49,989 bases of DNA from the NCBI GenBank assembly GCA_016936575.1, contig JAFGXQ010000090.1, positions 1-49,989 on the forward strand, written 5' to 3'. The notes beneath the pieces are model-generated. The model did not search any database. It was not told where the DNA came from and was given only the letters and a program-made list of their open reading frames with translations. The position numbers were made by a program, and so were the translations under genes. This document shows positions 26,033 to 37,187 of this stretch, piece by piece. This DNA is from Deltaproteobacteria bacterium (GTDB taxonomy: Bacteria; Myxococcota_A; Polyangia; JAAYKL01). The number at the start of each line of letters is the position of its first letter. Position 1 is the stretch's first letter.

Positions 26033-27043
26033 TTACAGGCGGATTCCGGTGTTTATCCCGAAGAAGGGACGATATCGGATTTCATAGTCGTTTGCATCTA
26101 CATCTCGGTCGGAGACGAAATCCGTGTGAAACACCAGGGGAAATGCAAGCGCGGCGGAAGCGAAAAAAGCCAGGTGTTTTTTAAAGTGAAAGATGTATCC
26201 GCCCTCCAGGGGAAGCAGCAGATAGCTTTTTGCAATGGATGCGGTAATTCCAGAATCTTCGAAGCCGTCATCGTTTGCGTCGACATCTTTTCTGGACTTG
26301 AGATAACCGGAAGCAATCCCGACACCGACACGGAATTCATGACGTTCAGATATCCATATAGGCATACCGACCATAGAGGATGCAAAAATATGTTTGGTTC
26401 GTTTCCAGGCGCCGGCGTGAATTTTGACGGTTTCCCAATACATGTTCGACCAGCGCAGCGTGGCCACGGAGAGCGCGCCGCCAAGACCGTATGTGTTCAG
26501 TCCGACGGAAATGGACAGCCATTCCGTGTTGTTCTTCCAGGTGGCGGGGTGAGACTCCGCCCGAGCGCTGGAACGGGGAACAACAGCGATGTTTCTGCTG
26601 GGCGAGCGGTCAGGAGGGGCGATAATATATAGTGGCGTGGCACCGTTCGGCACCTGCGCGGGTTGTCCCCACTCTACCGTTACAAGAGATGGCGCGCTTT
26701 CGGCTACCTGTTGTGGCGCGTCACTGGTTCCGGCGTCGGCATCGGAGGCGGTGTTTGACAGCCGCAATGCGTTTTCGTCGGTGTTGGTTGACGGGGCGGT
26801 ACCGGTTGCAGGAGGTTCGGTTGGCGCAGTAACCGTTGCGGTTTCGGGCGATTCGGAACTGTTTTTTATTCTTTTTGATTCGGACGAATTCCCTTTTTCA
26901 TCGTTGGTTTTAACAGATGCTTCGATTGTTTTATCGGCGCTTGACGAATGTGGTGCTTTCTTTTCTGTTGCGCTATCGGTTTGTGCCGTTGCGGTCACAG
27001 GAAAAACGAACAGTAAAAAGAGCAAAAAGAATGAATGTTTCAT
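26033..27043 (-). CDS. Outer-membrane protein with long Ser/Thr/Pro linker
   Basis: 336 residues: signal peptide (MKHSFFLLFLLFVFPVTATA), then about 130 residues low in complexity (Ser, Thr, Glu, Pro, Ala) and then about 170 residues of amphipathic beta strands (WLSISVGLNTYGLGGALSV, FRVGVGIASGYL, LPLEGGYIF, FFGINTGIRL), like a small beta-barrel. I know no family. It lies 14 bases after the upstream gene, so the two are probably an operon. Confidence 0.65.
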   Translation of the reverse strand: MKHSFFLLFLLFVFPVTATAQTDSATEKKAPHSSSADKTIEASVKTNDEKGNSSESKRIKNSSESPETATVTAPTEPPATGTAPSTNTDENALRLSNTASDADAGTSDAPQQVAESAPSLVTVEWGQPAQVPNGATPLYIIAPPDRSPSRNIAVVPRSSARAESHPATWKNNTEWLSISVGLNTYGLGGALSVATLRWSNMYWETVKIHAGAWKRTKHIFASSMVGMPIWISERHEFRVGVGIASGYLKSRKDVDANDDGFEDSGITASIAKSYLLLPLEGGYIFHFKKHLAFFASAALAFPLVFHTDFVSDRDVDANDYEIRYRPFFGINTGIRL

Positions 27044-27057
27044 ACTGTCCGTCCCCT

Positions 27058-27732
27058 TTATAGTCCCGATGCGATTAAAGACGCCATCTGCAGCAGTTCC
27101 AGCTTGGATACGTCTCCGACCTCCGCGTACATGCCTTTGGTACCCAGATTGTGTTGACTGACCACTTTTTCAAATCCGATGTCATTCCCTTGAAACGTGA
27201 GGCTGGAGATGATTTTGAAATCGCTCAATTCCACGACCTGGGCTGAAAACCCATAAAAATCAAATCGCCTTACAATCAGCAGATGGTCGACGTCGGTATT
27301 CGCGAGGGCCTTGCGCAGGTTTTCCAATTGTTGAAAGCGAATATTGGCTTCGAAAATTTCGGTACGTTCGGTAATGGTTGCTGCAATTTCATCGGCATCT
27401 CCGCTGATTTTTCCCCCGACTTCAATACCGCGGGTCATCGATTTTCCAAACGAGTATTCCCCTTCCGGGTACAGGGCAACCGAGAGTGATTCACCGAGCA
27501 GATAGTTGGGGTCGATAATGGTTACGGCATGCCCTTTCTGGGTCAATGCGGCGTACAGGTAGTCGGTGAGTACCGAAGGAGATTCGTCAGATACGCTGTC
27601 CCATACCACGACGGCGATTTTGGCACCCTTTTGAACTTTGGCCTGTTTTGCAGTGATATAGGTGTATTTGCTGCACGAAAAACACGTAAATGAAATACAA
27701 ATGATCGTGAATAGAAAACGATTGATTTTCAT
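27058..27732 (-). CDS. Predicted exported protein of unknown function
   Basis: 224 residues. A hydrophobic start ends in Cys (CFSCSKYTY), which may be a lipidation site. The body has alternating beta strands and helices (AKIAVVVWDSVSDESPSVLTDYLYAAL, VDHLLIVRRFDF), resembling the nucleoside-like fold of small periplasmic CsgG-type proteins, though I cannot assign it. The ATG has AAGGAG upstream. First gene of a two-gene operon with the barrel protein. Confidence 0.6.
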   Translation of the reverse strand: MKINRFLFTIICISFTCFSCSKYTYITAKQAKVQKGAKIAVVVWDSVSDESPSVLTDYLYAALTQKGHAVTIIDPNYLLGESLSVALYPEGEYSFGKSMTRGIEVGGKISGDADEIAATITERTEIFEANIRFQQLENLRKALANTDVDHLLIVRRFDFYGFSAQVVELSDFKIISSLTFQGNDIGFEKVVSQHNLGTKGMYAEVGDVSKLELLQMASLIASGL

Positions 27733-27851
27733 AGCGACTCCTTGGGCTTACTTTATGCTTCTTTATATCTAATACGGAAGGGGCGACTTGTACAGCGTCA
27801 AAAGGATGGGGCCGATGGCGAAGTCGCATTCTCGAAACGGAAAGAGCCGTG

Positions 27852-29903
27852 TTACATTTGGTATTCCGAAACCAGTTTTTCAAATTCCGCGCGAGTACGA
27901 TTTAACTCATCCACCGCTTTCATCAACTTCATCACGTTTTGCGCACTCTGTTGTGAGTTTTCAAGAACGTGGGAAATCGCGTAGGAGATTTGTGAAATCG
28001 AACTGCTTTGTTCGGCGATGGTTCGTGAAATCTGGTCGGCGTGACGATTATTGGAATCGAGCACCTGAGTCAGGGAGTGAAGGACAGTTTCCATGCCCGA
28101 AATCGATTCTTGTCCTCGGGTGACGGCCAACTGACCGTCGTCGGTCAATTGAACCGCCTTCTTTGCGGTATCGCCGATTTGCTGCAGAAATGAGCGAATA
28201 TGCTGGGTGGATTTGGCGCTTTGAATGGCCAGCTCCTGCACCTCTGAAGCGACAACTGCAAATCCTTTTCCTGCTTCGCCTGCTTCCGCCGCTTCAATAC
28301 TTGCGTTAATGGCGAGCATTTGAGAGTTGTCGGCGATTTGCTCCAGCGATTTGACGACTTCAACAATTTGGTTGGAGAGGTCGCTCAGGGAGTTCAGCTG
28401 GGTGCGTGCGGTTTCGGTGGCGACGATGATGTCTTTCATGGAATTCTGTGCGTCGTGAACGGCATCCCGACCTTCCGCGCCTTTGCGAACCGCCTGTTGA
28501 CTTACGGTGAAGACGTCGACAGCAATTTGTTCGGTGCGCTTGAATGCGTCCTGAAGCGAGTCGATGGTGTTTGATACTTCTGATACAATCGAGGATTGGT
28601 TGGTGGCGCTGGTATTGGAATCATTAGCGGCGGCTTCGACGATGTCGGCCTGAGATGACAATTTACTCGCGTTTGAAGAGAGTTGAGATACCAGAGTACG
28701 GATAGATACACCGGCCTCCCGAAGCGTCTGTAATAAAATCACGATTTCTTTGGCTCCGCGCGCGAGCCGGTTTCCACCTTTTTGTTGTTTCTCCTCCATC
28801 TGGTCAAATTCCGTAATGACCTGAAGGTCTTTGTCGGCAATTCTTCGGGAGAGACGGCTCAGATGAAGAACCGGTCGCGCGATGGCTCGTGCCGCCAGGA
28901 AGGTAAGCGGCAGGCTGAACAGTAGCATCACCAGCAATACTGTGATTAGTTGGGTCTGAAGTTTTTGCAGCGGTTTGTACAGCTCTTCCTGATAGATGCC
29001 GCCGGCTACGATAATATCGAGTACCGGGTAGTAGCGGAACACCACGTCTTTCATTCGTGAAAACCGATCACCGGGATTTTTCCACGGGTACGAAATCATG
29101 CCGTTTTTCTTTTTGCACATTTCTTGAATAAACAATCGACCGTTCGCATCTTTTGAATCGTATATATTTTTCCCTTCCAACTGCGGGTGAATCAGCAGTG
29201 TTCCTTTGGTATCAATCACATAGGCGTATCCGGTTTCACCGAATTTCAGCTGCATAATTTCTTTTTTAAATTCCTTCAGATTGATGAGGGTCAAAAATTC
29301 TTCTCGATACGCGCTGGCCGAAATAATATAATCCCATGGTTCAAAATAGCTCATGGACAGTGATTTCGGGTGTTCCTGTTTTTCGCCCGGGTTTTTCCAG
29401 TTGTACTCCACGTAACCGTTTTTTCGTGCGATTTGTTCCTGAACGAAACCGTGTTGAGATATGTCGACACCAACCAGTTCCTTCTTGGGATGAACGCGAA
29501 GGGTTCCGGTGGAGTCCACCGCATAGAGATAACCGGTTTTTCCGATTTTCTGGGAAAGCAGCACCTCTTTGGCCAACCGTTTGGCTTCTGCTTCAGAGAT
29601 TTTTCCCGATTTATACTGTTCATAAAAGTGAGCGACAATGTCGCGGTTGCGGTCGGCGGTGGCCTGAAGCTGACTTTGAATGGTATGGGAAACCGATTGA
29701 TCAATCATTTGTCTGGCGCTGATGACCGCCATTTTGATTCTTTCTCGAGCGTCTTTTTCAAGTTGTGACCCCATGTAGAAATACACGGTGAATCCGACAA
29801 CAACCAGGATGGAGACCGTGAGTGCGAGAGAGCCGAGGACCAGCTTACCGGTGAGTGGAAAATTTTTTTGGGTTCCGTTGTTGGAGCGCGTGCGTTTTTT
29901 CAT
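27852..29903 (-). CDS. Methyl-accepting chemotaxis protein with two Cache domains
   Basis: 683 residues. One membrane segment (about 20-45) is followed by a long periplasmic region with two similar Cache units (GKTGYLYAVDSTGTLRVHPK and GETGYAYVIDTKGTLLIHPQ, then matching YNWKNPGEK and YPWKNPGDR), a second membrane segment (about 310-335), HAMP, and a methyl-accepting signalling domain with the hairpin tip EQIADNSQMLAINASIEAAEAGEAGKGFAVVASEVQELA. It should detect a small ligand outside the cell and signal through CheA/CheW. Its C-terminus lacks an NWETF-type tether. No other chemotaxis gene is in the window. Confidence 0.92.
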   Translation of the reverse strand: MKKRTRSNNGTQKNFPLTGKLVLGSLALTVSILVVVGFTVYFYMGSQLEKDARERIKMAVISARQMIDQSVSHTIQSQLQATADRNRDIVAHFYEQYKSGKISEAEAKRLAKEVLLSQKIGKTGYLYAVDSTGTLRVHPKKELVGVDISQHGFVQEQIARKNGYVEYNWKNPGEKQEHPKSLSMSYFEPWDYIISASAYREEFLTLINLKEFKKEIMQLKFGETGYAYVIDTKGTLLIHPQLEGKNIYDSKDANGRLFIQEMCKKKNGMISYPWKNPGDRFSRMKDVVFRYYPVLDIIVAGGIYQEELYKPLQKLQTQLITVLLVMLLFSLPLTFLAARAIARPVLHLSRLSRRIADKDLQVITEFDQMEEKQQKGGNRLARGAKEIVILLQTLREAGVSIRTLVSQLSSNASKLSSQADIVEAAANDSNTSATNQSSIVSEVSNTIDSLQDAFKRTEQIAVDVFTVSQQAVRKGAEGRDAVHDAQNSMKDIIVATETARTQLNSLSDLSNQIVEVVKSLEQIADNSQMLAINASIEAAEAGEAGKGFAVVASEVQELAIQSAKSTQHIRSFLQQIGDTAKKAVQLTDDGQLAVTRGQESISGMETVLHSLTQVLDSNNRHADQISRTIAEQSSSISQISYAISHVLENSQQSAQNVMKLMKAVDELNRTRAEFEKLVSEYQM

Positions 29904-30035
29904 GTTTTAATCAACTTTGAGTCGTACTGTAAAATGTTATTTATAAAACAACGGCGCCAACATGAAAACTGTTTAGATATTTTTCGGAAATAATCGATTA
30001 AACGCGAAATTGCCTCAGGCGGCGATAGGGGGATA

Positions 30036-30455
30036 TTACGCGCCGGCGACAGCGATTTTTCGCGGCTTCAGGGCTTCATCTTTGGGAAGACGAACTTCGA
30101 GAACGCCGTTTTGATAAGATGCTTCGATTTTAGAGGCATCCACCGGGGTGGAGAATTTCATGGCACGGGTGTAGGTGCCGCCGGCGATTTCCCGCCGATG
30201 ATATTCTCTGCCTTCCTCTTCAATGATTTTTCGTTCCGCTTTTATCGTCAGAACGCTGTCGGCAAACTCAATGTCGATTTCTTTCTCGTTCACCCCCGGC
30301 AGCTCCGCTTGCACGACAAGGACATCGCCTTTGTCAAACACATCTACCTTTGGGCGGAGATCGCCCTGGGTGGCGGTGCGATAGTCAAAAAAGCGATTCA
30401 GTGTATTGAAATCATCAAACAATGTTGGAATGGATTGGGTTCTGAGTGCTAACAT
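30036..30455 (-). CDS. Small heat-shock protein, Hsp20 family
   Basis: 139 residues with a typical alpha-crystallin domain (LRPKVDVFDKGDVLVVQAELPGVNEKEIDIEF, then VLEVRLPKDE) and a short C-terminal tail. The ATG has GGGAGGAAACC just before it. It is an ATP-independent chaperone holding unfolded protein. It comes 97 bases after the activase gene; shared transcription is possible. Confidence 0.93.
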   Translation of the reverse strand: MLALRTQSIPTLFDDFNTLNRFFDYRTATQGDLRPKVDVFDKGDVLVVQAELPGVNEKEIDIEFADSVLTIKAERKIIEEEGREYHRREIAGGTYTRAMKFSTPVDASKIEASYQNGVLEVRLPKDEALKPRKIAVAGA

Positions 30456-30552
30456 GGTTTCCTCCCGTTTTGGGTTGGTGGTTGTTTCCTTCGATCGGCA
30501 ATGTGTGCACCGGTACTGCGCGGTAAATAGGCAAAACGTTTTTTTTGAACTT

Positions 30553-31254
30553 TTACAGAGGGCGCAATACGTCGGGGACGGTGCCGATGGTGGGGTCAGT
30601 TTCGGCGGCGAATGCCCAGAGGCCGGCGAGGGGAACGGTGCGACCCATGGGAATCACTTCGGTGTAGTTTCGGAGGGCGCGTAAAAATGCGTTGTTGCGT
30701 GTGAAGCCGCCCGACAGATACAATCGGTTGGGTTTGCCCGAAAAGTCAAATACGTTGCGCGCCAGCCCGTGAATGAAACGACCGATGGCGAGTGATTCGT
30801 GTTCTCCTTTCGAGACCGAGTCCATGATTCGTTCGACCGCGTAGGTGCCGCAGGTGACCGCCGTCCATTTGTCGTCGATGGGCACCTTGTCAAAATCCAC
30901 ATCATAGAATTTGCCGAGCATTTCAAGTGTGGCCCCGGTGGCGGCGGCGCAGCCCACGGACCAATCGAGCTTCACGGGTTTGCACTCTCGAAACGCGACC
31001 ACTTTTGAGTCGCGGGAGCCCAAATCCAACATGGTGAAATTGGGTTCCTGCACCAGCGCCAGCGCTCCCTTGGAAAGGGAAATCAGGTCGTTTTCGAAAT
31101 GGTCCGACAGCCGTCTGGCGGTGTGTCCGGTGCCGTAGTCATATCGGTTCTGCTCACGGGCCATTACGCGTGTGGGTACAATTTGAACTTCTTCATCACC
31201 CTGGGTGAAGGTTTTGCAAAAGGAGCTTCCGGCGTCAGCAAAGGTCAGTGGCAA
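30553..31254 (-). CDS. BadF/BadG/HgdC-type ATPase, 2-hydroxyacyl-CoA dehydratase activase-like
   Basis: 233 residues with the actin-like ATPase motifs DAGSS near the N-terminus, DLGSRDSKVV (about 95) and LSGGFTRNNAF (about 190). The two Cys that hold a [4Fe-4S] cluster between subunits in HgdC are both kept: VGCAAATGATLEML and AVTCGTYAVERIM. Such activases use ATP to force low-potential electrons onto a partner iron-sulfur protein. It is the third gene of a tight operon after the thiC-like gene and the HgdB-like gene (21-base gap). Confidence 0.85.
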   Translation of the reverse strand: MPLTFADAGSSFCKTFTQGDEEVQIVPTRVMAREQNRYDYGTGHTARRLSDHFENDLISLSKGALALVQEPNFTMLDLGSRDSKVVAFRECKPVKLDWSVGCAAATGATLEMLGKFYDVDFDKVPIDDKWTAVTCGTYAVERIMDSVSKGEHESLAIGRFIHGLARNVFDFSGKPNRLYLSGGFTRNNAFLRALRNYTEVIPMGRTVPLAGLWAFAAETDPTIGTVPDVLRPL

Positions 31255-31275
31255 AGGGCACTCTCCAAATTCAGT

Positions 31276-32058
31276 TCACGACAATCGGATAAAGGCTTCG
31301 ATTTTGGCCATGGTGGCCGCGCCCAACGTGTCGTGGGTATCCACAAACATGCCGCCGGTTTTTTGCGCCAGGTCCCGCGCAAGTAACGCTTTGGCGCAAA
31401 ATCCCTGGGCGAAATAAACGGTTGGGAGCGATTCATTAACGGTCATTTCCAGGTTCAGATCCGCCGGGGTGTTCTGTTCCACACAACGGGTCCATCCGAA
31501 AATATGAGTGGTGGGTGGAAACAAATCCAACACTTCAATGGGGTGGGGCGGCGTGCCCCAGAAGCCGACAGTGGGTTCGCATCGCGAGATGAACGCATTG
31601 CTTCGTTCCTGTTCGCTCAGGGGTTCAATGATGCTTTCCATGATGCGTACTGCCCGTTGTTTCAGCGAACCTTTGGCTTCGCACAACAGGGGCTGCGCCG
31701 GGGTGCCGCCCTTGGTGTTGGTGGTCGAAATCACCGGGCCGTCCAGATGCGCTGAAAGCAACCTGGCCGCGTATCGCCCGGCATCGCATTTCTCTTCGCC
31801 GGTGGCGGCCACCACACAGAGCAACTGGTGTTTCGCCGCCAGCGCATTGTCTACGCAGTTTCGAATGATATGACAATAGGCGTCGGGAAGCAGTTTGTTT
31901 TGCGGTGCATCGAAGAAAATATCCAGGTCGAAAAACTGGGCCAGGGGAAACTGACGGGCGGCCGCTTCCAGCGCCTCCCGAGGGGGTGCACCGTAGAAAC
32001 CGATAACCCGAATGTCCTTTTCAATAATTTCAGCAAGCGAATTGCGGCAAATTTCCAT
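31276..32058 (-). CDS. HgdB-like small protein, probable partner of the activase
   Basis: 260 residues. The sequence VIGFYGAPPREALEAAARQF and the Cys in AYCHIIRNCVDNAL and EEKCDAGRYAARLL resemble the start and cluster-binding segment of HgdB/double-cubane type proteins, but only one such domain is present. A second domain (EVLDLFPPTTHIFGWTRC) follows. It is probably the cluster protein that receives electrons from the adjacent activase. The assignment is by eye and the reaction is unknown. It begins 25 bases after the thiC-like gene. Confidence 0.6.
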   Translation of the reverse strand: MEICRNSLAEIIEKDIRVIGFYGAPPREALEAAARQFPLAQFFDLDIFFDAPQNKLLPDAYCHIIRNCVDNALAAKHQLLCVVAATGEEKCDAGRYAARLLSAHLDGPVISTTNTKGGTPAQPLLCEAKGSLKQRAVRIMESIIEPLSEQERSNAFISRCEPTVGFWGTPPHPIEVLDLFPPTTHIFGWTRCVEQNTPADLNLEMTVNESLPTVYFAQGFCAKALLARDLAQKTGGMFVDTHDTLGAATMAKIEAFIRLS

Positions 32059-32083
32059 TGCGCCCCCTTTTTTTTGGGCTTGT

Positions 32084-33406
<1,323 letters not shown>

Positions 33407-33602
33407 CTAAACATGTCCTCCACGGCTCTTATAATGCACCCGCTTCCCGGAAGCAATATCCCCCGTTTTTTACGGCAGATAAATGTTTAGGAAAATGTCA
33501 CACAATGAAGTATAAATCGTTTACAATATAATATTGAGACAGCAGAATTGACAGATATTTTCATATTTGGTCCACGTCGATGAGACGGAGAGGCGCTGTA
33601 AG

Positions 33603-34226
33603 ATGAAGTATATAACAATTTTTATTTTACTGCTTTTATGGGGCGTATGTCTGCCGCTGGTTCAGGGGTGTGATACCGGGCCGATTAGTCCGCCGCCCGC
33701 TGCGGACGGCGATGCGGACGGCGATGGGGACAGTGATGGGGACGCCGATGGCGATGGAGACAGCGATTCCGATTCAGATGCTGACAGCGATGCGGATGGC
33801 GACGCGGACAGCGATGCGGACAGTGATTCGGATACGGATTCGGATACGGATTCGGATACGGATTCGGATACCGATTCAGACACGGACACGGATGCGGATG
33901 CGGATGCGGATGCGGATTCAGATGCGGACGCGGATACCGACAGTGACACCGATGGAGATACCGATAGCGACGCAGACGGGGATACCGATGCGGACGGGGA
34001 TACCGATGCGGATAGCGACTCTGATACCGATAGTGACGCCGACACGGACGCGGATAGCGACACGGATACGGATAGCGATTCAGATACGGATAGCGATTCG
34101 GATACGGACACGGAGACGGAAACCGACACAGAAACAGACACAGACACAGATACCTGGACGGATTCAGACACCGATACCTTCGATGATACCGGGGATCCGA
34201 ACGATCCGTTTGACACCGCAAAGTAA
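33603..34226 (+). CDS. Asp-rich repeat lipoprotein
   Basis: 207 residues from Met 33603. A signal peptide ends in PLVQGCDTG, a lipobox-like site. After a short Pro linker (ISPPPAA) almost all of the protein is DGD, DSD, DAD and DTD repeats (residues about 35-190), ending in [13 protein letters not shown] with no folded domain. The extreme negative charge suggests an extended, perhaps Ca-binding, surface spacer. In this type of genome the repeat usually links a lipid anchor to a folded domain, so this copy may be the stalk alone or be cut short. It stands 79 bases upstream of tldD. Confidence 0.7.
   Translation: MKYITIFILLLLWGVCLPLVQGCDTGPISPPPAADGDADGDGDSDGDADGDGDSDSDSDADSDADGDADSDADSDSDTDSDTDSDTDSDTDSDTDTDADADADADSDADADTDSDTDGDTDSDADGDTDADGDTDADSDSDTDSDADTDADSDTDTDSDSDTDSDSDTDTETETDTETDTDTDTWTDSDTDTFDDTGDPNDPFDTAK
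33825..33917 (+). repeat. Tandem repeats in the Asp-rich gene
   Basis: A 12-base unit (GATTCGGATACG) is repeated about four times in 33825-33871, and a 6-base unit (GATGCG) about four times in 33891-33917. These nearly perfect units favour slippage and length change of the Asp-rich stalk. Confidence 0.75.
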
Positions 34227-34305
34227 GCCGAAAATGGAATCAGCGTCTTTTCTTCAATAATTTCATGTATACACTGTGGGTTGTAACCTGAAACGAGGAA
34301 CAATA

Positions 34306-35862
34306 ATGAATCGAAGAGAATTTATCATCAACAGCGCGGCGACCGGGGCAATTACGGTTGCGGGGGCGCCTTTTTTTACCTCCTGTGCGCATCCGGAAGC
34401 AGTTCAGAAACCGACGATTATCGTTCCGAAGGTGAATGTTGCCGGCGGCGCATATTTTCAGAGTCAGTTCGGCATTGACGAAGCATTGGTGCGTAGGGTG
34501 CTTCGCGCGGCGACTTCTTTGGGGGGAGACTTCGCAGACATTTACTTTCAGCACAAAGTGTCGGATTATGTCGGATTCGAGGACGGTCAGGTGAATCGCG
34601 CGTACGCGCAGGTGGATTTGGGCGCGGGAATTCGGGTGCTCAAAGGGGAGCAGACCGGGTATGCGTTTACCGAGGAGCTGACGCCTGAAGCGCTGATCAA
34701 GGCCGCACAGACCGCGGCGTCCATCGCATCGGCCGCTCCGGTCAAGCCTGCAGATATATTTACACCGGTGGAGATTCCAAGACTGTATGCGACTCGGCCG
34801 GTATGGATGGATGTGGCCCCGAAAGACAAAATCAATATCGCCAGGCGGGTGGGAGAAAAAATGATGAATCTCGATTCGAGCATCATCAAGGCCAGCACCT
34901 ACTTCGGCGATTCGGACGAAGCGGTGTTGATTGCCAATACGGAAGGCGTGTGGGCGGAGGATATTCGTCCGATGACACTGCTGTACGCCAATTGCGCCGC
35001 CGAGAAGGACGGCCGAATCGAGACCAATGGTTTTTCGCGTAGCGCCAGGCGGGGCAGCGAGATGTATTCCGACGAGATGATCGATGAAATCGCCAAGCAG
35101 GCGGTGGAACGCACGATTTTACTTTTTGATGCCAAAGTGCCCCCTGCCGGTGAAATGCCGGTGGTTCTGGCGCCGGCGACGTCAGGTATACTGTTGCACG
35201 AGGCCATGGGGCATGGTTTTGAAGCCGACTTCAATCGCAAAGAGATTTCGATTTTTTCCGCGATGATGAACAAGCCGATTGCTGCCGATTTTGTCACAAT
35301 TGTGGACACTGGTTTGGAGCAGGAGGCGCGCGGTGCGGTGAATGTGGACGACGAAGGTACGGTGGGGCAAAGCACCACATTGGTGGAAAACGGAAAACTG
35401 GTTTCCTATCTGCACGATCGTATCAGTGCCAAACACTACAAAGTGCCGCAGACCGGAAACGGGCGCAGGGAGGATTTTCGATGTATTCCGATGCCGCGCA
35501 TGCGGGTAACCACCATGGAGAACGGACCGCATCATCCGGAGGAAATCATTCGCTCCGTGAAAAAGGGGTTGTACGCAGTGGATTTCTCGAACGGTGAAGT
35601 GGCGATTGGTGCCGGTGATTACAGTTTTTATGTGAAAACCGGGTATCTCATTGAGGACGGCAAATTGACGGCACCCGTGAAAGATGTGAATCTGATTGGC
35701 AACGGGCCGGACAGTTTAAAGAAAATAACCATGGTAGGGAATGATAAATCCATTGATTTGGGCACCTGGACGTGCGGAAAAGACGGTCAATCCGTTCCGG
35801 TCGGCCTGGGACTACCCACAGTGAAAGTTTCGGCCATTACAGTGGGCGGGGTGAATTCATGA
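34306..35862 (+). CDS. tldD: TldD-like metalloprotease with a Tat-type export signal
   Basis: 518 residues from Met 34306 (AACGAGGAACA before it). The N-terminus [19 protein letters not shown] is a twin-arginine signal, followed by APFFTSC, a lipobox-like Cys near residue 28. The TldD body follows: [22 protein letters not shown], the zinc motif HEAMGH near residue 304, and the conserved [17 protein letters not shown]. TldD with TldE forms a protease for unfolded peptides, such as RiPP precursors, normally in the cytoplasm. The tldE start overlaps the stop as ATGA. The export signal is the unusual feature. Confidence 0.9.
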   Translation: MNRREFIINSAATGAITVAGAPFFTSCAHPEAVQKPTIIVPKVNVAGGAYFQSQFGIDEALVRRVLRAATSLGGDFADIYFQHKVSDYVGFEDGQVNRAYAQVDLGAGIRVLKGEQTGYAFTEELTPEALIKAAQTAASIASAAPVKPADIFTPVEIPRLYATRPVWMDVAPKDKINIARRVGEKMMNLDSSIIKASTYFGDSDEAVLIANTEGVWAEDIRPMTLLYANCAAEKDGRIETNGFSRSARRGSEMYSDEMIDEIAKQAVERTILLFDAKVPPAGEMPVVLAPATSGILLHEAMGHGFEADFNRKEISIFSAMMNKPIAADFVTIVDTGLEQEARGAVNVDDEGTVGQSTTLVENGKLVSYLHDRISAKHYKVPQTGNGRREDFRCIPMPRMRVTTMENGPHHPEEIIRSVKKGLYAVDFSNGEVAIGAGDYSFYVKTGYLIEDGKLTAPVKDVNLIGNGPDSLKKITMVGNDKSIDLGTWTCGKDGQSVPVGLGLPTVKVSAITVGGVNS

Positions 35863-37184
35863 AAACGACGAGTATTGAGCAAACAGCCCAACGGGTGTTG
35901 GAAGGCGCGAAGCAGCGCGGCATGAAAGACGTGAAAGTGGTCGCCTCTCAATCGCGGAATGTGTCGTGTGTGTTCCGCAAGGGCATCGCCGACAAAGTGG
36001 AGGAATCGGCGCAGCGGTCGGTGACTGTGCACCTGTACGATGATGGCAAGTACAGCGCCAGTACATCGAATGATTTTCGGACAGACGCGCTGGAATCGTT
36101 TTTGGACAGCGCCGTTGCCTTGACCAGAGCCATGGAAAAGGATCCCTATCGCGAATTGACCGACCCTAAGTTGTACGAAGGGCGAAAAGAAATGGATTTG
36201 GCGCTGTACGATGAGGCAGTGGAAACGTTTTCTGCCGACAAGCGCAACGCATTGGCAGAAGAAGCCGAAGGGGCTGCCATGGCGGCCGCCGGTGCAAAAG
36301 CGATTTCCGCCGAAGCCAGCATGGAAACACAGGCGGCAAGCTCGTATCAGGTACATTCCAACGGTTTTGAAGGCAGCGTGCGCGGTACGCAGGCATGGCT
36401 GTTTACCGAAATTTCTTTAAAAGATGAAGGAGATAAACGACCCAGTGGCTGGGATGTGGCGGGGTCTCGTTTCGCAAAAGATATAATGAATGCGTCTGCC
36501 GTCGGAAACGGCGCGGTGGAGCGGGCATCGTTGAAGTTGAGGACGACGAAAATGGATACGCAGAAATGTCCGATGATTGTCGAAAATCGGACCGTCGGTC
36601 GTTTATTGAGCGGGTTGCTCTCGGCTGCCGGCGGGCGAGCGGTGCAGCAGAAGCGGTCATTTCTGGAAGCGTTTGAAGGAAAGGAAATTGCCTCCGACAT
36701 TCTGACCATCCTGGACAACCCGTTTATCCGGAGTGGGTTTGGTTCGAGACTGTACGATTCGGAAGGAATATCAGCTCGGGATATGGCGGTAATTGAGAAA
36801 GGGGTGTTCAAGAATTTTTTCATCGACACCTATTATGGAAAAAAGTTGAATCGTCCGCCCACCACCGGTGGAAGCTCCAATCTGGTGATCTTGCCGGGTG
36901 AAAAAAGCCTGTCTGAACTGATTGCCGGTGTGGATAACGGCGTGTTGGTACGAGGATTCATCGGCGGAAACACAAACAGTACCACCGGAGATTTTTCATT
37001 GGGGGTGTATGGTACACGAATTGAAACAGGCGAACTCACCGATGCGGTGTCGGAATTGAATATTTCGGGGAATCATAAAGAATTGTGGAAAAAGCTGGCA
37101 CAGGTGGGCAATGATCCATGGATGTACAGCGCAACGCGTGTTCCCAGTTTGATGTTTGATGAAATTCAGTTCAGTGGGAATTAG
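35859..37184 (+). CDS. tldE: TldE/PmbA-like protein
   Basis: 441 residues starting at ATG 35859, which overlaps the tldD stop by 4 bases (ATGA), a sign of translational coupling. Family features are VAFRKGIADKVEES-like strand near 35-50 (CVFRKGIADKVEESAQRSV), then NGFEGSVRGTQAWLF and the closing PPTTGGSSNLVILPGE, VLVRGFIGGNTNSTTGDFSLGV and PSLMFDEIQFSGN. It lacks the HExxxH motif, as usual for TldE. No signal peptide is present, so it may be carried out with TldD or meet it in the cytoplasm. Confidence 0.92.
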   Translation: MKTTSIEQTAQRVLEGAKQRGMKDVKVVASQSRNVSCVFRKGIADKVEESAQRSVTVHLYDDGKYSASTSNDFRTDALESFLDSAVALTRAMEKDPYRELTDPKLYEGRKEMDLALYDEAVETFSADKRNALAEEAEGAAMAAAGAKAISAEASMETQAASSYQVHSNGFEGSVRGTQAWLFTEISLKDEGDKRPSGWDVAGSRFAKDIMNASAVGNGAVERASLKLRTTKMDTQKCPMIVENRTVGRLLSGLLSAAGGRAVQQKRSFLEAFEGKEIASDILTILDNPFIRSGFGSRLYDSEGISARDMAVIEKGVFKNFFIDTYYGKKLNRPPTTGGSSNLVILPGEKSLSELIAGVDNGVLVRGFIGGNTNSTTGDFSLGVYGTRIETGELTDAVSELNISGNHKELWKKLAQVGNDPWMYSATRVPSLMFDEIQFSGN

Positions 37185-37187
37185 GCG

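Noticed and set aside
26015..27161. Plus-strand ORFs of 190-205 residues opposite the outer-membrane protein
   Set aside because: Their reading runs through the low-complexity linker of the minus-strand gene, and the minus frame has a clear signal peptide and beta-strand pattern.
29904..30035. Sigma-28-type promoter for the chemoreceptor gene
   Set aside because: TAAA and a GCCG box can be found upstream, but the spacing is 16 instead of 15 and the -10 box matches only five of eight bases.
33670..34260. Arg/Ile/Met-rich ORF in another plus frame
   Set aside because: Frame-shifted reading of the same tandem repeats; its basic composition has no biological sense and no ribosome binding site.
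33662..34303. 213-residue Ser/Val repeat ORF on the minus strand
   Set aside because: It is the shadow of the Asp-rich repeat (GAT/GAC reads as ATC/GTC and related codons on the other strand) and has no start signal.
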